DNA of 64,000 bases from the NCBI RefSeq assembly GCF_000213805.1, contig NC_015556.1, positions 1,922,001 through 1,986,000 on the forward strand, read 5' to 3'. The notes under the pieces are model-generated. The model was not told where the DNA came from. It did no database searches and was given only the letters and a program-made list of their open reading frames with translations. Shown in pieces: positions 18,221 through 25,988 of this stretch (position 1 is the first letter of the stretch; the number at the start of each line of letters is the position of its first letter). Source of the stretch: Pseudomonas fulva 12-X (lineage in GTDB: Bacteria; Pseudomonadota; Gammaproteobacteria; Pseudomonadales; Pseudomonadaceae). A program made the position numbers and the translations under genes.

Positions 18221-18361
18221 GGGTCTGTACGAGAAGTTTCCGAGCGAAGGTCAGGCGAGGCAAAAAGCGGTGAGGAAGCGGAGTTTACAAGTTGTAAATG
18301 AGCATTCCGAACCGATTTTTAACGAAGCATCACCGAGCGCAGGTACTTCTCGTACAGAGCC
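18221..18361. repeat. 140-bp hairpin repeat, family A copy 2 (inverted)
   Basis: Opposite orientation to the copy at 15388-15527. It has ends GGTCTGTACGAGAAGT and ACTTCTCGTACAGAGCC and the shared core GGAGTTTACAAGTTGTAAAT. It starts 22 bases after the treS stop. Confidence 0.8.
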
Positions 18362-18466
18362 TAAGCTTATAACTGTCGAGTAGTTGAGCGCGCCCTCGGG
18401 CGCGCCGTATTGTCCCCATCCAGGCCGGCCAGTGGCGCCGGCTGTTTTTTTCGAGTCGAGGTGTCG

Positions 18467-19429
18467 ATGAACGGCGAGTTTGTTATCCGCAGCGAGGATG
18501 GCGCCGAAACTGATTACTGCTCCCGCCCCATCAACTGGGAGCTGGAGCAAACCGTGGCCGGTCTGCGTGCGGCACGCGCAGAATGGCGCAACCGTTCGAA
18601 CCGTCACCCGGAGCTGGGTGGCCGCGAGCTGCCTTCGCGTCAGGCCATGGCAGCGATTCTCACGGGCCTGTGCGGGGCGCTGTTTCCCATGCGCCTGGGG
18701 CCTGCCGAGCTTCGCGAGGAAAGCGAGGATTACTACGTCGGCCATACCCTGGACCGCGCGCTGAACGCCCTGGTGGCCCAGGTGCGCATGGAGCTGCGCT
18801 ATGCAGCGCGCCAGCGCGGTGAGTCGTGTGATGACGTCGACGGCCAGGCGGTGGCCATCGTGCGTGACTTCGCCGCCGCGCTGCCAGGCTTGCGCCGCCT
18901 GCTCGACCAGGATGTGGTGGCCGCCTACAACGGCGACCCGGCGGCGCGCAGCATGGATGAAGTGCTGCTCTGCTACCCTGGCGTGTTGGCGGTGATCTAT
19001 CACCGCCTGGCCCATCATCTGTACCGCGCAGGGCTACCGCTGCTGGCGCGCATCGCGGCAGAGACCGCCCATGGCGCCACCGGTATCGATATTCACCCCG
19101 GTGCGCAGATCGGCCACAGCTTCTTCATCGATCACGGCACCGGCGTGGTGATTGGCGAGACGGCGATCATCGGCAACCACGTGCGCATCTACCAGGCCGT
19201 CACCCTGGGCGCCAAGCGTTTCACCAGCGACGAGAGCGGCCAGTTGCACAAGGGCCAGCCGCGCCACCCGATCGTCGAGGACGATGTGGTGATCTATGCC
19301 GGCGCGACCATCCTGGGGCGCATCACCATCGGCAAGGGCTCTGTCATCGGCGGTAACGTCTGGTTGACGCGCAGCGTCGAGCCGGGGAGTAATGTGTCCC
19401 AGGCGAGCGCTGAACGCAGCGGTTGCTGA
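18467..19429 (+). CDS. epsC: serine O-acetyltransferase
   Basis: Transfers acetyl from acetyl-CoA to L-serine, the first step of cysteine synthesis. It is 320 aa, with an alpha-helical N-terminal domain and a C-terminal left-handed beta-helix of hexapeptide repeats (from about 215: GIDIHPGAQIGHSFFIDHG, GVVIGETAIIGNHV). The catalytic His/Asp segment DIHPGAQIGH and the LGAKRF loop are visible. ATG 18467 follows GAGG (18458-18461). It is a longer EpsC-like form than the standard CysE. Its C-terminal tail QASAERSGC is atypical and may weaken cysteine feedback. Confidence 0.88.
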   Translation: MNGEFVIRSEDGAETDYCSRPINWELEQTVAGLRAARAEWRNRSNRHPELGGRELPSRQAMAAILTGLCGALFPMRLGPAELREESEDYYVGHTLDRALNALVAQVRMELRYAARQRGESCDDVDGQAVAIVRDFAAALPGLRRLLDQDVVAAYNGDPAARSMDEVLLCYPGVLAVIYHRLAHHLYRAGLPLLARIAAETAHGATGIDIHPGAQIGHSFFIDHGTGVVIGETAIIGNHVRIYQAVTLGAKRFTSDESGQLHKGQPRHPIVEDDVVIYAGATILGRITIGKGSVIGGNVWLTRSVEPGSNVSQASAERSGC

Positions 19430-19501
19430 TCCCTGTCATAGGAAGGTCACGGGGATTCATTAGACTCGGTACGAGACCGAAGAGAAAGAAAGGAGAAAGC
19501 G

Positions 19502-19588
19502 ATGGACGATTATCAGGAAGAGCTGCTCGAGTCCCGTGCCCTGGAACAGGACGTGCCCGAGTTCGCCGAAGACGCCACCGAGCTCTAG
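19502..19588 (+). CDS. small acidic protein, 28 aa
   Basis: ATG 19502 to TAG 19588 encodes 28 residues beginning MDDYQEELLESRALEQDVP, with 11 acidic and 1 basic residue. A textbook ribosome site, AGGAG (19490-19494), lies 7 bases before the ATG, and a terminator follows at 19632. I see no similar sequence elsewhere in the window. I recall comparable short acidic ORFs in other pseudomonads, but the function is unknown. Confidence 0.55.
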   Translation: MDDYQEELLESRALEQDVPEFAEDATEL

Positions 19589-19631
19589 GCTCGCTGAAAG
19601 GCTGGGGGCGAACCCTGGCCACGATCAAAAC

Positions 19632-19664
19632 AAAAGGCCCGATGCACATGCATCGGGCCTTTTT
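19632..19664. terminator. bidirectional terminator
   Basis: AAAAGGCCCGATGCA (19632-19646) and TGCATCGGGCCTTTT (19649-19663) form a perfect stem flanked by A and T tracts. It ends the small acidic gene and, on the other strand, the fpv operon. Confidence 0.88.
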
Positions 19665-19684
19665 CGTTACGACGGCTGAAATGC

Positions 19685-20572
19685 TTACTGGCTCAGCGCC
19701 TTGACCAGCGCATCGACGTTGCCTTCCAGCTCAGCCACCGGGTCGTCGCTGTCGGTGGTCAGCACCAGCAGCGACACGCCGGCGGCCTGCACGGCATCAG
19801 CTACCGGTTTGGGCGGGGTGCGATGGGCCAGCACCAGGGCCACGTCATCGGCTTGCAGAGCGCCGGTCAGGGACTTCAGGGCGTCGGCGTCCCAGTCGCG
19901 GTCATCGCGGCTGTCGCTGCTCACCAGATCCAGGTTGAGGCCGCTGATCAGGTAGTCCAGGCGGTCGCTTAGGCTGTACACCGACAGGTTGTCGGCCTTG
20001 GCCAGCTCGCGCTCGCTGTGGGCGTTGAGCTTGAGCAGGCGCTGCTTGAGGGCAGCCAGATTCTGCTCGACCTTGCCCTTGGCGTCCGGCGCCAGGCGCA
20101 CCAGGTCGGCAGCCATCACGTCGGCCATGCGCCCCATGTTGTTGATCGCCAGCCACGGGTGGCTGGCCAGGTCGTTGTCACCGGCACTTTCGGCCTGGAT
20201 GGCGATACCCGGCAGGGCGCCATCCACCGGGCGGGCGGCATCGATCTCGACGATGCGGATGTTGCTGCGCCGGGCCATGGGGTACAGCGGGTCTTCCGAC
20301 CATAGCGAGCGCAGGGCGATGGCCGCGTCGGCCTCGACGGCGACCTTCTGCAGCGCGGCGGCGCCACGCCCGGCGAAATACGATACCTGGCGGCTGGCCG
20401 GCAGGTTGGCCGGCGCGGCGCGCTCGATGTGCACCTGGGTGCCGTCGAGCAGGTCACTGGCCAGGCCAAAGGTGATCGGCTGCGAAACCAGCACGCTGAC
20501 GTCCTTGGCGAGGGCCAGGCCCGGCAGGCTGAGGAGCAGGGCAAGGCCCAGTTGGTGGAGTCGATGGGTCAT
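19685..20572 (-). CDS. fpvF: FpvF-like periplasmic binding protein
   Basis: 295-aa exported protein (signal peptide, cleavage near ALA|KDV) related to the cluster A-I metal-binding proteins but lacking their His-rich ligand set. In P. aeruginosa FpvF works with FpvC as a periplasmic protein that binds pyoverdine and iron during iron release. It is the last gene of the eight-gene operon, with its ATG inside the stop of the fpvE permease gene (4-base overlap). The assignment rests on gene order and general similarity. Confidence 0.75.
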   Translation of the reverse strand: MTHRLHQLGLALLLSLPGLALAKDVSVLVSQPITFGLASDLLDGTQVHIERAAPANLPASRQVSYFAGRGAAALQKVAVEADAAIALRSLWSEDPLYPMARRSNIRIVEIDAARPVDGALPGIAIQAESAGDNDLASHPWLAINNMGRMADVMAADLVRLAPDAKGKVEQNLAALKQRLLKLNAHSERELAKADNLSVYSLSDRLDYLISGLNLDLVSSDSRDDRDWDADALKSLTGALQADDVALVLAHRTPPKPVADAVQAAGVSLLVLTTDSDDPVAELEGNVDALVKALSQ

Positions 20573-21471
20573 CCCAGGTTCCCTTTCAAGCTTGGTACGA
20601 CGCCGCGCGCGATGGCGGCGAGGGCGAAGGCGATACCAGCGATCATGATGATCGCGGCGCCGGAGGGGATCGGCAGATCCAGCACGATGGGCAACAGGAT
20701 GCCGAGCAGCGTGCTGACGGTGGCGATCAGCACCGAAAGCCAGAAGAAGCCTTTCAGCGACTGGCTGAGCAGACGCGCGGCGGCGGCTGGAATTACCAGC
20801 AGGGCGCCGACCAGAATCGCGCCGATGACCTTGACCGCGGCCACGGTGATCAACGTCACCAAGATAACGAACAGATAATCCAGGGTCTTCACGGCAACGC
20901 CGCGCACGGCGGCCAGCTGCGGGTTAAAGCTGGCCAGCATGATGCGGTTGTAGAGCGGCAGCGCCAGGCCCATGACCAGGCCACCGACCACCAGCAGCAC
21001 CAGCAGGTCGGTGCCGTTGACGGTGAGCACCGAGCCGAACAGCACGTTTTCCAGAATGTGCACGTTGATGCGCCCGGCCAGCACCAGCAGCAGGCTGGCG
21101 CCCATGGCCAGGGACACCGACAGGAACACGCCGATCAGCGTGTCCGGCGCCAGGCCCGTGCGGTTGCGCAGGTAGTTGAGCAGAATGCCGAACAACAGCG
21201 CGTAGCCGAACAACGCGCCGTAGGGGCCGGTGTAGGGCTCGCCGAGCAGGATGCCGATGGCCACGCCGGTCAGCGCGGCGTGGCCTACCGCCTCGGAGAA
21301 GAAGGCGAAGCGCTTGACCACCACCAGAGTACCCAGGCCGCCCAGTACCGGGCCGATCAGCAGGCCGGCGAGCAGGGCGTTGACCACGAAGCCGTAGGCC
21401 AGCGCGGCGGGCAGGTAGCCAGCCGAGGCCCAGCCCTGGATCAACAGACGGAACTGTTCATAGTCGATCAT
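20569..21471 (-). CDS. fpvE: metal ABC transporter permease FpvE
   Basis: 300-aa ABC-3 family permease (ZnuB/TroC type) with about eight membrane helices and the family segment KRFAFFSEAVGHAALTGVAIG (about 53-73). It forms the inner-membrane channel through which iron enters after release from pyoverdine. It overlaps fpvF and fpvD by 4 bases on either side, showing tight coupling. On sequence alone a Zn or Mn importer could not be excluded; the fpvGHJK genes upstream decide for iron. Confidence 0.85.
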   Translation of the reverse strand: MIDYEQFRLLIQGWASAGYLPAALAYGFVVNALLAGLLIGPVLGGLGTLVVVKRFAFFSEAVGHAALTGVAIGILLGEPYTGPYGALFGYALLFGILLNYLRNRTGLAPDTLIGVFLSVSLAMGASLLLVLAGRINVHILENVLFGSVLTVNGTDLLVLLVVGGLVMGLALPLYNRIMLASFNPQLAAVRGVAVKTLDYLFVILVTLITVAAVKVIGAILVGALLVIPAAAARLLSQSLKGFFWLSVLIATVSTLLGILLPIVLDLPIPSGAAIIMIAGIAFALAAIARGVVPSLKGNLG

Positions 21472-22223
21472 GGCTGGGCGGCCTCCACGGTGCGGGCATG
21501 GGTGGAGAACAGGCTGAGCAGGCGCTCCGGGGTCAGGGCTTCACCTGGCGGCGCATCGAACAGCACGCGACGGCTCAGGCCGGTGACGCGATCGGCCAGG
21601 CGCTTGACCGCTTCCAGGTCGTGCTCGATCCACAGCACGGTCATGCCGGCACGCCGCCAGTCGCCGAGCAGGCGTTCGAACACCTGGATGCCGGCTTCGT
21701 CGAGGGCCGACATCGGCTCGTCGAGCACCAGCAATTGCGGCGCGGGAATCAGCCCCTGGGCCAGCAGCACACGCTGGCGCTCACCGCCGGACAGCGCGCC
21801 CATGCGCCGTTTGCGCTTCTCCAGCATGCCGACGCGGGCCAGGGCCTCGTCGATGGCCTTGGCGTAATGCTTCGACAGGCCAAGAAAGGCTGGTCGGCGC
21901 TGGCACATGGCAGCCATGAAGTCGTCCACGGTCATCGGCAGGCCGCGGTCGAACTCCAGCGCCTGAGGCGCGTAGCCGATAGTGCCGACTTCGCCCTGCC
22001 AGGCCAGGCTGAGCGTGCCCTGATGGGGCATCTGGCCAAGCAGGGTCTTGATCAGCGAGCTCTTGCCGCCACCGTTGGGGCCGACCAGCGCATGCACGCT
22101 GCCCGGGCGCACCTGGAAGCTGACGTTGTCGAGGATCTGCGTGCGCCCCAGCACCAGGCTGACCTGCTGGAAATCGAGGGTCGGGCCGATGGCCGCCACG
22201 CTCAGGTTTTCGGCTGCGGTCAT
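21468..22223 (-). CDS. fpvD: metal ABC transporter ATPase FpvD
   Basis: 251-aa ABC ATPase. Walker A GPNGGGKSS (48-56), signature LSGGERQR (144-151) and Walker B LLVLDEP (164-170) are intact. The N-terminus is extended by about 15 residues before the beta strand LDFQQVSLVLG. It overlaps fpvE (downstream) and fpvC (upstream) by 4 bases each. It energises iron import with FpvE. Confidence 0.88.
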   Translation of the reverse strand: MTAAENLSVAAIGPTLDFQQVSLVLGRTQILDNVSFQVRPGSVHALVGPNGGGKSSLIKTLLGQMPHQGTLSLAWQGEVGTIGYAPQALEFDRGLPMTVDDFMAAMCQRRPAFLGLSKHYAKAIDEALARVGMLEKRKRRMGALSGGERQRVLLAQGLIPAPQLLVLDEPMSALDEAGIQVFERLLGDWRRAGMTVLWIEHDLEAVKRLADRVTGLSRRVLFDAPPGEALTPERLLSLFSTHARTVEAAQP

Positions 22224-23146
22224 TGGCCGGCGTCCTGGATGGCGCGCACCACGGTGTTCATGTTGTCCGCCATTTCCTTCTCGTACTTCTCGGCGCTGTA
22301 TTCGCCGTAGGAAATGTGCGACAGCGGGTAGAGCTTGACGCCCGACTCGCGCTGGATGGTGTCGACGTAGGTGGACGGGAAGTCCAGCTCGGAGAAGATC
22401 ACCTTGACGTCCAGCTCGCGCAACTGGTCGATGGTTTTCTTCAACTGGCTCGGGCTCGGCTCGATGCCGTGGGCTGGCTCTACCACCGCGGTGACTTCCA
22501 GGCCGAATTCGCGCAGCAGGTAATCGTAGGCCGCATGCACGGTGGCCACGCGCAGGTCGGCGTCTGGCGCTTCGGTGAGCTGGGCGAGGGCGTCGGCGCG
22601 CAGCTTGCGCAGGCGCTTGCCGTACGCACGGGCATTCTGGGTGTAGGTCTTGGCGTTGTCCGGGTCGAGCTTGCCGAGTTCGCGGGCGATGTTGTTGACC
22701 TGGGCGATGGAGGCGCTGATCGACAGGAAGGTGTGTGGGTTGACCACCTTGCCGGCGCCACGGGCAGCAATGCCGGTTGCGGCCAGCAGCGGCACGTTGG
22801 CATTGGCCTCGATCACTTCGATATCCGGCTTCTCGCTGGCGGCGATCATGCGGTCGGCGAAATCATCATGGCCCACGCCGTTGAGCACCACCACGTCCAG
22901 CGAGCCGATGCGCTTGATGTCCTCGGCCCGCGGCTCGTAGGCGTGGGGGTTGAAGCCGGCCGGAATCAGCGGCACCACCTCGGCCTTGTCGCCAACGATG
23001 TTGGCCACGTAGCTGTAATAGGGGTGCAGGGTGATGCCGATGCGCAGCTTGGCATCGGCCGCGCCGGCCAGGCCGAGCAACAGCAGGGCGCCGATGCTCA
23101 GGCGTGACAGCAGGTGGCGTGCGCGGAAAAGGCGGGAAATGGGCAT
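22220..23146 (-). CDS. fpvC: periplasmic metal-binding protein FpvC
   Basis: 308-aa cluster A-I solute-binding protein with signal peptide (cleavage near ADA|KLR). Candidate metal ligands are H68 (FNPHAYEP), H138 (VNPHTF) and H204 (TVHAAYDY), plus an acidic residue in SELDFPSTY; H93 (GVGHDD) is also conserved. There is no long His-rich loop as in ZnuA. In P. aeruginosa FpvC binds iron during release from pyoverdine. ATG 23146 starts a good signal peptide; an open frame reaching 23305 upstream overlaps fpvK and is rejected. Confidence 0.85.
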   Translation of the reverse strand: MPISRLFRARHLLSRLSIGALLLLGLAGAADAKLRIGITLHPYYSYVANIVGDKAEVVPLIPAGFNPHAYEPRAEDIKRIGSLDVVVLNGVGHDDFADRMIAASEKPDIEVIEANANVPLLAATGIAARGAGKVVNPHTFLSISASIAQVNNIARELGKLDPDNAKTYTQNARAYGKRLRKLRADALAQLTEAPDADLRVATVHAAYDYLLREFGLEVTAVVEPAHGIEPSPSQLKKTIDQLRELDVKVIFSELDFPSTYVDTIQRESGVKLYPLSHISYGEYSAEKYEKEMADNMNTVVRAIQDAGQ

Positions 23147-23181
23147 GGGCGGGCGGTCTTCTGTCGGGTGAGTCAAAGGTG

Positions 23182-23748
23182 TCAGTGGCGATGTTGCCGG
23201 GTGACACCTGCGTCGTACTGGGAGGCGATCTGCTGCCAGCCGGCAGCGATCAGGCTTTGCTCGTCCAGGCTGGCGGGCGCGCTGGCGGTGCTGCGGTTGA
23301 GCCACACATCGGCCTGCTCACCCTCGGCGTCGAGGCGCATGAGCAGGGAACCGGCGACGTCCAGCGCCTGGCTGGCACCGAAGTAGGCGGCCTCGTCGCC
23401 AGGCAGCAATTGCCACTGGTGGCCGCCACGGCTGGTGGCGCTGGCATCGTTCACGAACGGCGGGAAGCCTTCGTCGGCCAGCTCGGCGGGACTCAGCAGG
23501 GTCTGCTCTTCGTCGCGGCGGATGCGGATTTCGTCGGCGGCCACCCGCAGGTCGGCGTAGATGCCCTGTTCGGCGGCGGTCAGATCGCGGCGGGCATCGA
23601 TCTGATGGCTGGCAATGGCGGTTTCGCTGTCGGTCTCGCCGTGCCAGGCGACCACCGAGCCGGCCACCAGCACGATGACCAGGCACAGGACGAGCACATA
23701 GAGGGTTTCATGGCCGGCGCCGGCCGGCCGTACGACCTGAACTGTCAT
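23182..23748 (-). CDS. fpvK: FpvK-like membrane-anchored protein
   Basis: 188-aa protein with one N-terminal transmembrane helix (about 14-34, LYVLVLCLVIVLVAGSVVAW) and a periplasmic domain without cysteines. In P. aeruginosa FpvK is part of the FpvGHJK inner-membrane complex that helps FpvG reduce ferric iron bound to pyoverdine. It overlaps fpvJ by 4 bases and ends 35 bases before fpvC, the largest gap in the operon. Confidence 0.75.
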   Translation of the reverse strand: MTVQVVRPAGAGHETLYVLVLCLVIVLVAGSVVAWHGETDSETAIASHQIDARRDLTAAEQGIYADLRVAADEIRIRRDEEQTLLSPAELADEGFPPFVNDASATSRGGHQWQLLPGDEAAYFGASQALDVAGSLLMRLDAEGEQADVWLNRSTASAPASLDEQSLIAAGWQQIASQYDAGVTRQHRH

Positions 23749-24065
23749 TCGATTTCCGTGTGGTCGATTTCGACGATATGGCCAGGGCCGGCATCGAACA
23801 GCACGTAGAACTCACCTTCGGGCTTCTTGAAGGTCAGGGTCGAGTCTTCAGCCAGCTTGCCGGGCACCAGAATGCTTTCGTCGTAGCCGATAACATCCAG
23901 GGTCACGCCTGCGGCGCCGCTGCCATCGGAGAAACCGCCGGTGCAGCGGATGTTCTCGGCGTCGACTTCCTCGCACTGGCACATCGGGTTGTGGGCCATC
24001 GCCAGGCCGCTGAGCGACAGCAGGGCGATGCCTGCGGCGCCGCGCAGGATGGTGGGCTTGATCAT
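23745..24065 (-). CDS. fpvJ: FpvJ-like small exported protein
   Basis: 106-aa exported protein: signal peptide (GIALLSLSGLAMA|HNP), then a small beta-rich domain with C-x-C (MCQCEE) and a third Cys (NIRCTGG). The cysteines may form a disulfide or take part in redox or metal handling. It starts inside the fpvH stop (ATGA at 24062-24065). Longer frames upstream overlap fpvH and are rejected. The role is as a helper of FpvG, by operon analogy. Confidence 0.75.
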   Translation of the reverse strand: MIKPTILRGAAGIALLSLSGLAMAHNPMCQCEEVDAENIRCTGGFSDGSGAAGVTLDVIGYDESILVPGKLAEDSTLTFKKPEGEFYVLFDAGPGHIVEIDHTEIE

Positions 24066-24607
24066 GGTTTGCCTCCTTGTTGTTTCTGCAGCCACGCGAC
24101 GGTGGCCGGGGATGCCTGTTCGAGCGGTACGGCGGCCTGGTGCACGGAGCCGTCCCAGCCCTCCATGGTGATCCACAGTTCGGCGTCGGCTTTGGTGCGC
24201 GGCGGCAGCGGCACGGTGGCTCCCATGCGGTAGGCGCTGCCGAAGAAGATGCCACCGGCGGCGCGCAGGCTGCGGGGCTTGCCGATGCGCAGGTAGGTGG
24301 CCTTGACCTGGCTGATGCATTCTTTGCACAGCGCGCCGGTGAAGGTCTTCATGTAGCCGGCCGGGCCGTCGAGCTCAGGTGGCGCGGCGCGAAATTCGGC
24401 CAGGGTGATCGACCAGGGCCCGACCGGCACTTCGCCGACCGTACGCTCGCCCAGGCCGCTGGTGCCGCGAAACAGTGCCACGTCGTGGAAATAGCGGGGC
24501 ATGAAGCCCAGCGGAATCAGCACCAGCAGAATGTTGATGTGGAAGCGCCACTTGTGCCAGAAGCGGCTCAGCGGCGAGGCGGGTTGTGCTGCCATGGCCT
24601 TGCTCAT
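24062..24607 (-). CDS. fpvH: FpvH-like membrane-anchored protein
   Basis: 181-aa protein with one N-terminal membrane helix (about 23-38, INILLVLIPLGFMP) and a periplasmic domain containing CKEC (94-97). Homologues are sometimes labelled thiamine pyrophosphate-binding, but no such motif is visible. In the P. aeruginosa system FpvH assists the FpvG reductase. It overlaps fpvG by 4 bases upstream and fpvJ by 4 downstream. Confidence 0.75.
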   Translation of the reverse strand: MSKAMAAQPASPLSRFWHKWRFHINILLVLIPLGFMPRYFHDVALFRGTSGLGERTVGEVPVGPWSITLAEFRAAPPELDGPAGYMKTFTGALCKECISQVKATYLRIGKPRSLRAAGGIFFGSAYRMGATVPLPPRTKADAELWITMEGWDGSVHQAAVPLEQASPATVAWLQKQQGGKP

Positions 24608-25791
24608 GCCTGAACCTCCCCGTTGTCGCTTGCGGTTTGCTGCTCACGCACCCGCGCCGGGCGCTTGATCACCTTGGCGGTGGCCTGGGCGGTGCGCTTG
24701 GTCCAGATCAGCAGGCCACTGAGCACCATCATGCTCAGCACCAGGCCGAAGAAGAACCAGATCATCTTCACCCACAGCCCGCCGAAGTCGCCGGTGTGCA
24801 GCGGGCGCATGGATTCGGTGACGAACTCCAGCTTGGAGCGGTCCTCGAGCAGGCGCTGCTGAGCCACTTCGCCGGTGTAGGGGTTGATCGAGGCGCTCTG
24901 CATCATCAGTGGGTACCAGCCGCGGCCGCCCACGGAGATATGGTCGTAGGCGTTGCTGGGCAGGCGGGTGAAGCTGACATCCAGGCTCGGCACCTTGCCG
25001 ATGGCGATGCGCGCCGCTTCGTCGACGTCGAGCATCGGGATCGGCTCGCCAGGCCGCACGATGGGCACGTCTTCGCGGGCGACCACGGCGGGCACGCCTT
25101 CGGTGGAGATGGAAATCTGGTTGTCGAACAGGATCGCCTGGATCAGGAACCAGATGCCGGTGATCGACACCACGGCGATGAACCAGATCGACCAGATGCC
25201 GCTCAGGCGGTGGAAGTCGCCCCAGAAGATCCGTGCGCCCTGGTTGAAACGCAGGCGCGGTTTGAAGAAGCCCTTCCAGAATTTCTTGTAGACCACGAGG
25301 CCGGTGATCAACGACAGCAGCATCGGGATGCCCATCATCGACACCAGGTACCAGCCCCAGCTGAAGCCGTTGGTGAAGGGCACCAGCCACCAGCCGTGCA
25401 GGGCACGGGTGAACTGGCGGAAGTCGAACTCGGGGCTCACGCCCTGAATGGCGCCGGTATACGGGTTGACGTAGATGGTCGGGTTGCTGCCGTCCGGGTA
25501 GCTGACCCGCGCGGTGAGGGCGAAGTGCGATTCGTCCGGGCGGGTGATGGATTGCACCACCAGATCCGGCTCGGCCTTCTTGATCTCGGCCAGCACCTGA
25601 CCGAAGGTCAGCAGCTCGGCATCGTCGGAGGGCTTGCTGGCGCGTACGTCGGGGTTGGCGAGCCAGACGATTTCCTGGCTTACCACCGCCAGGGTGCCGG
25701 TGACGCAGACGATCAGCACGAAGAACCAGATCGGCAGGGCGAGCCAGCTGTGCACCAGGAACCAGATTTTTGAACGCGACTTCTTGGACAT
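24604..25791 (-). CDS. fpvG: FpvG-like PepSY-domain iron reductase
   Basis: 395-aa inner-membrane protein of the PepSY-associated TM family. It has four hydrophobic segments (about 9-40, 140-175, 190-225, 345-375) and PepSY-like periplasmic stretches between them. His residues near membrane faces (LVHSWLAL, ALHGWWLV) could ligate haem. FpvG of P. aeruginosa reduces pyoverdine-bound ferric iron in the periplasm so that iron is released. First gene of the operon. ATG 25791 (MSKKSRSKIWFLVHSW) is chosen over the longer frame to 25917. Confidence 0.85.
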   Translation of the reverse strand: MSKKSRSKIWFLVHSWLALPIWFFVLIVCVTGTLAVVSQEIVWLANPDVRASKPSDDAELLTFGQVLAEIKKAEPDLVVQSITRPDESHFALTARVSYPDGSNPTIYVNPYTGAIQGVSPEFDFRQFTRALHGWWLVPFTNGFSWGWYLVSMMGIPMLLSLITGLVVYKKFWKGFFKPRLRFNQGARIFWGDFHRLSGIWSIWFIAVVSITGIWFLIQAILFDNQISISTEGVPAVVAREDVPIVRPGEPIPMLDVDEAARIAIGKVPSLDVSFTRLPSNAYDHISVGGRGWYPLMMQSASINPYTGEVAQQRLLEDRSKLEFVTESMRPLHTGDFGGLWVKMIWFFFGLVLSMMVLSGLLIWTKRTAQATAKVIKRPARVREQQTASDNGEVQA

Positions 25792-25969
25792 GAATATCAG
25801 TCTTGTCTGAGCGCCGCCGGCAGTAGCGCGGCAGGGCGATTTTGGTACGAACGACGCCTCGCCAGCCGTACGGCAGCGAGGCGCGTAAACCGTCAGGCCA
25901 CGGCCAATGGCACGCACCTGACGATCAGCTACTTGGTTAAGACGGATGAGAAGCCTAAAACCCGCAGCT

Positions 25970-25988
25970 GCAAATGAAAATAGTTATT
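25970..25988. promoter_or_regulatory. possible Fur box upstream of the fpv operon
   Basis: The 19 bases GCAAATGAAAATAGTTATT match GATAATGATAATCATTATC at 13 positions by my count. They lie about 180 bases upstream of fpvG, at the end of the araC gene. Iron repression of such operons is expected, but this match is modest and the distance is long. Confidence 0.3.

Noticed and set aside
15388..18361. Composite transposon carrying cytochrome c and treS
   Set aside because: The flanking repeats are inverted and non-coding, there is no transposase and no target duplication was seen; retained only as a speculative finding.
24062..24607. Thiamine pyrophosphate-binding protein label for the FpvH-like gene
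   Set aside because: No GDG-type TPP motif is present; the protein is a small membrane-anchored CxxC protein matching FpvH by position.
25792..25983. PvdS-type iron-starvation box upstream of fpvG
   Set aside because: A TAAAT element is present on the minus strand but no CGT follows at the required distance; only a modest Fur-like match remains.
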